Below, one piece after another: positions 6,360-12,504 of a stretch of 12,504 nt of DNA. The stretch comes from Planctomycetaceae bacterium (GTDB lineage Bacteria > Planctomycetota > Planctomycetia > Pirellulales > Thermoguttaceae). The notes under the pieces are model-generated. The model saw nothing but the letters and a program-made list of their open reading frames with translations. It was not told the origin of the DNA and searched no databases. Position 1 is the first letter of the stretch. Each line of letters begins with the position of its first letter. The stretch is from assembly GCA_031266315.1 (NCBI GenBank), contig JAISBG010000390.1, positions 1 through 12,504 on the forward strand, given 5' to 3'. The translations under genes were made by a program, and so were the position numbers.

Positions 6360-9300
6360 CTAAAATTTCCACGATGCCGAAGCATTGAGGTATTGGTCGT
6401 TGTAGTGTTCGCCGAACATGTAACCGTAATCACCGCGAAGTGTTACGTTGTTTCGACTCCAGCCGAATCCAAGTCCGATGTCGCCTGCATGTCGATCAGT
6501 CATTCGGGTTGCCATCAACGCGGAATTAGGCGAACCAACTAAAAAGGTGTTGTATTCCGCACTCACACTGCCGACATTGGCAATATATCGTGCGCGAAAT
6601 TCAGGGTTGAATTGTCCGCCAAAGGCAAACCCGTTACGAGTGAACCGGACACCAATCGGAATTACCGCTAAATTCGTACCGGATTTTGCGTTGCGCGAAA
6701 CAATGTCGTTTCCGTATTTCACCGCCAACGAACCTTGATGATAATATCCGTACTCAATTCCAAATACCGGCAATACATATAATCCGTCAAATTGCAACGT
6801 TTTTGTTAGTGTTGCGGAAAAGGTTGCCAGACCGTTTGTAATTTTACCGGTCAATTGATCGCCGGACGTGATTTGTTCAAGGCTGTTTTCCATTCCGAGA
6901 TAACCCGCTGATAACAACAAGTCAAGAGTTCCACGTGTTGTATTGGTGTACAAAAACAGTCCTCCGAATGTTGTTTCGTTAACGGTTCGCGGCAATGTTC
7001 CACGTGTTGCCGATTTTCCTTCGCCGTAAACTCCCAACAATCCAACTCGCGTCCGACCATACGATTGGTCAACACCAACACCCATTGCCCATTGGTCATT
7101 GACATAACCGTAACGGAATCCGCCGCTGTTCAATCGGAGACCTCTGTTGTTACCGTAAATCGGCGCAACATAAAATTCCCTGTCCGAACCCAAACCGCAC
7201 GAAACCGAATCACAAGGATCGCACTGACCAAGCGTTAGATACTTTGACCGCGAAACAAAATGTCGCGACCGCGAGTACAAAACATTGTTGATACCGGTTT
7301 GCGTATCATAAAGAACACTCATCGCGTTGCTCAGATTCGCTAAATCCAAACCGCCCTGAACATACTTTTCCGTAACCAAATCATCGTCTTCGTTGGTCAT
7401 CATGTATTCAACCCAATTATTATTGCCCTGATAATTATCAATCACCGGAGCAAGTTGCGGCGAAATGTTCGGAAACAAATCGGCGGCGAAATTACGTTTG
7501 ATGTTGTAATATAAATTACCGCCGGCATAATTCAAACCGCTTTCAACACGGAACAACCGGTTGCCGCCGGCAATAATTGTTGCGCCGGTACCCGTGTAAC
7601 CGGTCAAACCGTCGGCAAAATAAACCGGAGTTGTTCCGCCCGCCGCCAACTGATAAGCCGATTTCTCGTTCGCTAAATTCGCCTTCAATGTCGAACCGGA
7701 CTCAAGAACAAGTACACCGCCGTTACCTTGAATCGGAGCATCAGACTTGTTTTGTGTTGCGATAATTTCAAGCGTTCCCGTAACAGTTAAGTCTTGTCCG
7801 TTAAGGTCAATTTGAGAACCGCTCTCAACATTCGCCGATTTAATCGCATTAGCCGCATCAAGTTTATACGTTGCGCTTTTTGCCAAAACCAAATCGCTTT
7901 GCGCTGAAACGTTTCCGGTCAATGTCGCACCGGTAATTTCGGTCTTTCCGGTGTACGATAATGTTCCCGTCAACGACGAGTTCTTGAGAATTTCAACATT
8001 TCCCGTACCGGAAATATTGCTTGCAATGTCTCCGTTACGATTAACAATTAACGCCGTACCATTGCCAAGAGCAATTTCGTTACCGGCACTTCCGGCGTCG
8101 GCAAGTTCCAGTCTCCCGCCGTTAACCGTTGTTGTGCCAAGCGTATTGGCTTTTGTCAACGTTGTTGTTCCGGTTCCGGTTTTTACAAGATTATTACCAC
8201 TGGTTAATGTATCGGTAATAGTCAAGTTACCGCTTCCGCCAACAGTGGAATCGTTGGATAATGCAACATCATTAATTGTTGCGGCTGTTGCACTGTTATT
8301 GACCAGCGAACCGCCGTTCAAGTCAATTGCCGATGTTACCGAAATTCCGTTGACGTCAAGCGTTCCATTGGTGTTGATGTCAACACCGTTTCCTAACGCA
8401 TTAACGTTACCGACAATAATGGAACCGGAATTGATTTCGACTCCGTTTGTTGCCAAACCGGAAAGCGTCAACATACCGGCTCCGGCTTTAACAAGTTTCC
8501 CGCCGTTTGAAAGAGTTCCGGCGTAAACCGTAGCGTTGTCGTTATTAAACGTTACATCGGAAGCGGAAACGATATTGCCGTTGTAACTGCCGCTTGTTCC
8601 ATTGCCAACTTGCAACGAACCAGATATAACATTAATCTTTCCACCGGTTTCTGTACTGTTTCCAGTTAAAGTCAGTTTACCGGTTCCTTCTTTATTAATT
8701 GTTCCAGTTCCGGCAAGAACATTAGCAAGTTCACCATCACCACTCGAAAGTGTGATATTTAACGTACCACTATTATTAACCGTACCGGAACCAAGTGAAT
8801 CGTTTTTTGAAACATTGACTGTACTATTTGCACCAATAATAGTACCGCCGTCATAAGTATTGGCTACCGTATTGGCAAACGTCAACGATGCACCGTCCGT
8901 AACCTTAACTGTTTCCGCAACAATGGCACCGCTTCCGTCAAACGTATAATCTCCGCCCGTTACATTTACTGTCGTTGGAGCCAAAGAACCGTCCAAAGTA
9001 ACAGTTTTTTGAGTAGCGTTATTCGTAAAAGTTACGTTATCAGCCGTCGTGAAATCTTTGTAATCACCGAAGGTATTTTTCCAAGCGTGATTGGTTTCAC
9101 CTTCATTATTTTTCCACGTGGTAACATCACCTGTCCATGTCAGATTTTGTATCACTTTGATAATTTCGAGATGAAACGTGTTACCGGTTTTCGTCAATTC
9201 GGCTCCGCCAATTCCGTAACCGGAAACATCAAAACTATCAATACCAAGATTATTGTTTCCAGAAATATTGGCGGTAAGAAAATCTCCGCTTGTCAAAACA

Positions 9301-10667
9301 TTGAGAGTAATTCCGGCAGTAGTCGGAGCAACAAGGTTTCCGGCGTTAATGGTCAACGTTCCTGCGTCACTCGCCAGTGTTGAACCCGCGCCAAAAGTGA
9401 ATGTTCCAGTACCGACATCAATCGTTTGGTTTCCGGTGTAAGACAACGTACCGCCATTGATATTGACGGCACTTTCGGTTCCCCGAAATTCAAGTTTACC
9501 GGTGTTACCATTCAGATTGACTCTTCCTGAAGTGAGGGTCAGAGTACCGGAACCATTCGCTCCGGCATTTCCGTTTGTTAAACCGGTTCCGGCTGCGCCG
9601 CCGTTCCCGCCGAAATACGTTGTTCCGGCAAAATTAGCCGTTCCGCCGGAAATCGTAACATTTCCGACTCCGCCGTTCCCACCATTACCGCCGTTGCCGC
9701 GAAGTCCGTTAGAACCGGCTGTTCCATTCAAAGCGGTATTGCCGTCTCCGCCAAGTCCACCGATTCCGCCAATACCAACAGCACCGCCGTTTCCACCATT
9801 GCCGCCGCTTCCACCGAAAGTGGCGTTACTGAAATTGATGGTTCCGTTGTTAACAGTAAATGTTACATTTCCGCCGCTCCCGCCATTGCCGCCAACACCT
9901 CCGTTTCCGCCATCGCCGCCATTCCCACCAGTTCCGGCAGTGAAACTACTAATACTATCAGCACCTCTTCCGCCAGGTCCGCCGGTTCCGCCTTGACCGC
10001 CCGAACCGCCGTTTCCTGCCGTTCCGCCAAAGACAATATTATTGGCGAAAGAAACCGAACCGCCGGTCAGATTGAAAATTAATTCGCCGCCGTTTCCGCC
10101 GGTCACTCCGGCAGCCCCAACTCCGCCAACTCCACCGTTGGCTCCATTGAGTACACTTTGCCTTTCCGGAACATAAGGATAAGGTAACGGATCACCGAGA
10201 CCTCCGCTTTGACCCGTTCCACCTTTGCCGCCTGCTCCGCTGTTTCCGCCGGTTGTTCCGAGTATTGTTGGATAAAAGGTTGAAAAATCGGCATCACCTG
10301 TAACGTTAATTGTTAAAGTCCCGCCGTTACCTCCTTTTCCGGCTTGCCCGCCCGCGACTCCATCTTGTCCGTTTTGGGCATCTGTATCCGGTGTTCCCAT
10401 TCCACCCGTACCGTCCCAAGTTAAAGTGGAGGCGTCCGTTCCGTCGGTTCCAACATCGCCGGAATTTCCCCAATTGCCGGCAATCGCTGTTCCGCCGGAA
10501 CCGACATTGCTTTGCGTTACCGCAGAACCGGAAACTCCGTCAGCAGCAGGACTTGGGGTTACAGGATTGGCAGCAGAAACAACTCCAGCAACAGTAAAAC
10601 AACCCCAAAAAACAATCGTGCCAAGAACAGCAGGCACAGAGAACACTCGAAACGGACGAGCAAACAT
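6360..10667 (-). CDS. Giant type V autotransporter with Gly-rich passenger and C-terminal beta-barrel
   Basis: 1435 aa from this ATG. Residues 1-33 ([19 protein letters not shown], then VSAA) form a signal peptide. Residues about 92-370 are dominated by GGxGGxGG repeats resembling mycobacterial PGRS regions. Residues about 370-1080 carry autotransporter-associated beta-strand repeats (e.g. [19 protein letters not shown]) and a [12 protein letters not shown] / TFGDYKDF block typical of such passengers. A linker with three cysteines (CDPCDSVSC) precedes a beta-domain of about 270 residues (about 1165-1435) that starts near [10 protein letters not shown] and ends in ASWKF, a terminal aromatic residue as needed for outer-membrane barrel insertion. 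The barrel should sit in the outer membrane and display the passenger; its ligand is unknown. This ATG lacks a Shine-Dalgarno site. The same frame is open a further 25 codons upstream, through a 12-G tract, so the true start may lie in the small ORF at 10714-10821 when the tract length allows. Confidence 0.88.
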   Translation of the reverse strand: MFARPFRVFSVPAVLGTIVFWGCFTVAGVVSAANPVTPSPAADGVSGSAVTQSNVGSGGTAIAGNWGNSGDVGTDGTDASTLTWDGTGGMGTPDTDAQNGQDGVAGGQAGKGGNGGTLTINVTGDADFSTFYPTILGTTGGNSGAGGKGGTGQSGGLGDPLPYPYVPERQSVLNGANGGVGGVGAAGVTGGNGGELIFNLTGGSVSFANNIVFGGTAGNGGSGGQGGTGGPGGRGADSISSFTAGTGGNGGDGGNGGVGGNGGSGGNVTFTVNNGTINFSNATFGGSGGNGGNGGAVGIGGIGGLGGDGNTALNGTAGSNGLRGNGGNGGNGGVGNVTISGGTANFAGTTYFGGNGGAAGTGLTNGNAGANGSGTLTLTSGRVNLNGNTGKLEFRGTESAVNINGGTLSYTGNQTIDVGTGTFTFGAGSTLASDAGTLTINAGNLVAPTTAGITLNVLTSGDFLTANISGNNNLGIDSFDVSGYGIGGAELTKTGNTFHLEIIKVIQNLTWTGDVTTWKNNEGETNHAWKNTFGDYKDFTTADNVTFTNNATQKTVTLDGSLAPTTVNVTGGDYTFDGSGAIVAETVKVTDGASLTFANTVANTYDGGTIIGANSTVNVSKNDSLGSGTVNNSGTLNITLSSGDGELANVLAGTGTINKEGTGKLTLTGNSTETGGKINVISGSLQVGNGTSGSYNGNIVSASDVTFNNDNATVYAGTLSNGGKLVKAGAGMLTLSGLATNGVEINSGSIIVGNVNALGNGVDINTNGTLDVNGISVTSAIDLNGGSLVNNSATAATINDVALSNDSTVGGSGNLTITDTLTSGNNLVKTGTGTTTLTKANTLGTTTVNGGRLELADAGSAGNEIALGNGTALIVNRNGDIASNISGTGNVEILKNSSLTGTLSYTGKTEITGATLTGNVSAQSDLVLAKSATYKLDAANAIKSANVESGSQIDLNGQDLTVTGTLEIIATQNKSDAPIQGNGGVLVLESGSTLKANLANEKSAYQLAAGGTTPVYFADGLTGYTGTGATIIAGGNRLFRVESGLNYAGGNLYYNIKRNFAADLFPNISPQLAPVIDNYQGNNNWVEYMMTNEDDDLVTEKYVQGGLDLANLSNAMSVLYDTQTGINNVLYSRSRHFVSRSKYLTLGQCDPCDSVSCGLGSDREFYVAPIYGNNRGLRLNSGGFRYGYVNDQWAMGVGVDQSYGRTRVGLLGVYGEGKSATRGTLPRTVNETTFGGLFLYTNTTRGTLDLLLSAGYLGMENSLEQITSGDQLTGKITNGLATFSATLTKTLQFDGLYVLPVFGIEYGYYHQGSLAVKYGNDIVSRNAKSGTNLAVIPIGVRFTRNGFAFGGQFNPEFRARYIANVGSVSAEYNTFLVGSPNSALMATRMTDRHAGDIGLGFGWSRNNVTLRGDYGYMFGEHYNDQYLNASASWKF

Positions 10668-10713
10668 TGACGCGACGGCTGAAAACCAACGCTGACATTG
10701 AGATGAAGAAACT

Positions 10714-10821
10714 CTACGTAGCCCCCCCCCCCCTACTTTGTTTGCTTAAATTACCAAGATTAACATTTTCGATCATCATGGAATTTGACGACATTGAATT
10801 GATTATTATTTTCTTCTTCAT
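10714..10821 (-). CDS. Short ORF leading into the poly-G tract; probable alternative N-terminus of the autotransporter
   Basis: ATG at 10821 is preceded by GGAG with a 6-nt spacer, a better initiation site than the one at 10667. The 35 codons begin [20 protein letters not shown] and end [10 protein letters not shown] at TAG (10716-10714), just after the 12-G run. With 11 or 14 G the reading would pass into [19 protein letters not shown] and the autotransporter with no stop, giving an N-terminal extension of about 50 residues with a basic segment before the signal peptide. With 12 G, as here, the frame is broken. A further in-frame ATG lies at 10833. On its own the peptide resembles nothing known. 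Confidence 0.5.
   Translation of the reverse strand: MKKKIIINSMSSNSMMIENVNLGNLSKQSRGGGAT
10722..10733 (-). repeat. Homopolymer of 12 G upstream of the autotransporter (candidate phase-variation tract)
   Basis: Twelve consecutive C on the plus strand, 12 G on the coding strand, starting 54 bp before the autotransporter ATG at 10667. In a genome region of moderate GC such a run is very unlikely by chance. Tracts like this slip during replication and switch surface genes on and off in Neisseria, Campylobacter and Helicobacter. Length calls in homopolymers are error-prone, so 12 may itself be approximate. Confidence 0.8.
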
Positions 10822-10833
10822 AAATTTCTCCAT

Positions 10834-11247
10834 AATTTAAGAGAAAACACAAACACCGAAAAACACAATGTAACTGATTTTCAACATTTTGCCAAAACGT
10901 AGAAAACCGCTTTCAAACAATATCGCCTATTTCTCGTACGATTCTTGCAAAATTTTCCAAAAACTTACTGTTATTCAGGATTTAAATAAAAAAACCGTTT
11001 TATCCAACCTACATAAACGTTAAATCTATACCGTAGCCGGTAAGGCAATAGGCTTCGCCCACGAGTAACCGCTTCACGTTGTTGCGCTTCCGTAATCAGT
11101 TGCGTGAATTTTAAAACGGCTTGAGTAAACTCACAAAAGTTTCACAATGTTACCCATTTTTTTCAACCAATACAAGTGGGACTCCCAAATTGCCGCCGGA
11201 ACAATTCCTATTTTGAAAAAATAATCACTACAACCCTAATGCAATAT
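10834..11247. other. Intergenic stretch without a recognisable gene
   Basis: AT-rich, with no convincing start codon plus ribosome binding site. On the minus strand a frame between about 11138 and 10979 is open and reads VLKFTQLITEAQQREAV and further, ending at TAA, but it has no start codon and I do not recognise it; it may be the remnant of a decayed gene. No clear promoter for the autotransporter was found here. Confidence 0.5.
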
Positions 11248-11300
11248 AGAGCCATATATGTCGTCAACGAGGTAGATTTGTTGACGCCATGTATGGCTCT
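11248..11300. repeat. Long hairpin: 21-bp inverted repeat with 11-nt loop
   Basis: The arms 11248-11268 and 11280-11300 (AGAGCCATATATG... and ...CATGTATGGCTCT) pair over 21 positions with one G-U pair and one mismatch. It lies 27 bp before the proposed left end of the IS5-like remnant. No T tail follows on the plus strand. It could be a transcription barrier, a small structured RNA or a trace of another mobile element. Confidence 0.7.
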
Positions 11301-11327
11301 CAATGTTTCCGAATTAGGAATGACTTA

Positions 11328-12179
11328 AGGGAGTTTCTAAAAAACCCACCCTTTTCAATCGTCTATTTGGTATTAAAATATTTTGTCGAGTCGTTGAGTA
11401 TTCCCTTATTTTATTCTCGGTTGGCGGTATGTCTGTCCGATTATCATTTTTCGAGCGGGACTGACGGATTTGGGTTTTTAATTTTCTTTCCTTTATTTTC
11501 AATTCCGATGTTTCATTCTAATAGTTTTCCTTCTTTTTTTGATCTTGAGCATCAACTTGACAAGATTCACGAACTCAATAATTTTCTTGTTCGACTCAAT
11601 ACGTTGATTAACTGGTCGATTCTCTTTTGATGTTTAAGATTCTTGTTCTTAAATCTCTTTATAACCTTTCCGATGACAATACGGAATTGTTTATTCGCGA
11701 CCGTTTATCGTTTCGGGAATTTCTTGGGTTGGGATTTTCTGATCGTGTTCCGGATGTACGTACGATTGTTTTTTTGCGGAAATGCTTAAAGAGCAAAATA
11801 GGGAACGTTATCTTTTTGAACGGTTCAATGAAGAATTATCGCGTCAAGTCGAGTGTTCGTTGCCGTGTTAAATCGGAGAACAAAAAAAACGAATGGGCGA
11901 TGAAACGTTGCGAACAATCGGCGGAAAATGTGCCGCCTTCTGGATCGGAATGAGAAATATCGTCTCAAATATGAGACGTGCAATTACTCTAACAAAGTAA
12001 AATGACAGAAATAATACGCAATTTTCTAACAAATTCGGAATAAATTCTGCCTGATTTCAATACCGAATACAATATTACCACAAGATCTGTACGAAAATAC
12101 CTAAAAAAATAATAATGAACTCGACAAAAAAATTCTTAAAATAAAGATAATGAATTAAGAAAGTTTTTAGAACCTCCCT
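11328..12179 (+). mobile_element. Decayed IS5-like insertion sequence (proposed limits)
   Basis: The left end AGGGAGTTTCTAAAAA (11328-11343) and the reverse complement of the right end, AGGGAGGTTCTAAAAA (12164-12179), agree at 15 of 16 bases and bracket the transposase pseudogene. No matching target-site duplication is visible outside these limits, and the right repeat lies inside the small leftward ORF. The boundaries are therefore tentative although the transposase remnant is clear. Confidence 0.45.
11508..12000 (+). pseudogene. IS5-family transposase, frameshifted and internally deleted
   Basis: The N-terminal part reads MFHSNSFPSFFDLEHQLDKI and on to LNTLINWSI, matching IS5-family transposases (InsH N-terminal domain). 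It stops at TGA (11628-11630). The next frame, from ATG 11630, resumes with MFKILVLKSLYNLSDDN then RLSFREFLGLGFSDRVPD, apparently after loss of some 20-25 codons at the junction. A second shift around the 7-T run (11769-11775) moves to the frame reading MLKEQNRERYLFERFNEELS, then a TAA near 11868. The same frame continues as DETLRTIGGKCAAFWIGMRN and NMRRAITLTK to TAA at 11998-12000, resembling the family's C-terminal end. The central region with the catalytic DDE residues is missing, so it cannot transpose by itself. It was presumably a member of a family with active copies elsewhere in this genome. Confidence 0.75.
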
Positions 12180-12462
12180 CCAATATATTCAACGAAATTC
12201 GAACTAAATTACCTTTTACCCCTCGAAAACACCAAAAACACAACTCACGCTCTCTACCTAAACATGCACCGCCTACCTCAATATGAATATTAGATTGCCA
12301 CTTCCACAAAGAAAGCAACTTAAGCGCACGTGTGTAGTATAACTCTAATTGCTCTTTCGAAATATCAGCAAAGTATCGATCTTCACTTTTTTCGAACTTA
12401 GCTTTAATCGTTACGCCTAAAACATTAACCAAAACATCTACATAATCTTTTTTAGTTTTCAT
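12136..12462 (-). CDS. Hypothetical protein, 108 aa
   Basis: I do not recognise this protein. It starts at ATG 12462 with a possible AGGA site 10 nt upstream. The N-terminal half is charged (MKTKKDYVDVLVNVLGVTIK, then AKFEKSEDRYFADISKEQLE); the middle has Trp and Cys residues (LSLWKWQSNIHIEVGGACLG, ELCFWCFRG). There is no signal peptide or membrane segment. It is AT-rich compared with metG and the autotransporter, which may reflect recent acquisition or decay. The last ~15 codons (GGSKNFLNSLSLF) overlap the proposed right inverted repeat of the IS5-like remnant, so its original C-terminus may have been replaced. Small size and lack of homologues I can name leave it uncertain that it is a functional gene. 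Confidence 0.5.
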   Translation of the reverse strand: MKTKKDYVDVLVNVLGVTIKAKFEKSEDRYFADISKEQLELYYTRALKLLSLWKWQSNIHIEVGGACLGRERELCFWCFRGVKGNLVRISLNILEGGSKNFLNSLSLF

Positions 12463-12504
12463 TTTTGGAAATCCTATTTTATTAACAAAACAAAAAATCC
12501 CATA

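Noticed and set aside
7951..9996. Plus-strand Pro/Val-rich ORFs opposite the autotransporter
   Set aside because: They are antisense shadows of Gly/Thr/Asn-rich repeats; the autotransporter frame has a signal peptide and a beta-barrel.
9590..10390. CRISPR-like regular repeats
   Set aside because: The periodicity is GGx codons in a protein-coding Gly-rich block; there are no conserved direct repeats with unique spacers.
10667..10698. ATG at 10698 (minus strand) as autotransporter start
   Set aside because: It is 31 nt before the 10667 ATG and thus out of frame.
11289..11630. Plus-strand 113-codon ORF as an intact gene
   Set aside because: Only its last 40 codons match IS5 transposases; the upstream part is the IS leader and hairpin, and the gene is broken downstream.

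Overview
The window looks like a piece of a planctomycete chromosome of moderate to low GC. Three things support this: a secreted protein with the planctomycete-style LEPR-type motif near its N-terminus (MESLETRELLS), a very large Gly-rich autotransporter, and weak or missing Shine-Dalgarno sites on several genes. This taxonomic call is an inference; there is no rRNA or other marker in the window.

Layout. At the left edge the first 47 codons of trpE run leftward off the window. Upstream of them, on the same strand, is what reads as a complete transcription attenuator: a sigma70-like promoter, a 26-residue leader ORF with two Trp codons, and two tandem intrinsic terminators whose arms can also pair in an anti-termination arrangement. 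A 228-bp modular palindrome separates this from the divergent metG (complete methionyl-tRNA synthetase, with a promoter about 50 bp upstream). Then come two leftward genes for surface or secreted proteins: an 830-aa LEPR-motif/beta-helix/Fn3-like protein, and a 1435-aa type V autotransporter with a PGRS-like glycine-rich passenger and a C-terminal beta-barrel. The 830-aa gene is flanked by two direct copies of a ~143-bp structured repeat with compensatory base changes. The gap between the two surface genes holds short GACCCC/GGGGTC hairpins, a possible rightward non-coding transcript, and back-to-back terminators.

Upstream of the autotransporter there is a run of 12 G (coding strand). A short ORF with a good ribosome binding site runs into this tract. 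It would join the autotransporter frame if the tract were 11 or 14 G, so this is a strong candidate for phase-variable expression of the surface protein.

The right end is AT-rich and decayed: a non-coding stretch, a 21-bp-stem hairpin, a frameshifted and internally deleted IS5-like transposase with possible terminal inverted repeats, and one small leftward ORF of unknown function whose 3' end overlaps the proposed right IS end.

How parts work together: trpE and metG are housekeeping amino-acid/translation genes under separate promoters. The two surface proteins probably act at the cell envelope, but nothing links them in one pathway beyond co-orientation. The most notable signals are the trp attenuator, the poly-G switch and the covarying intergenic repeat pair.
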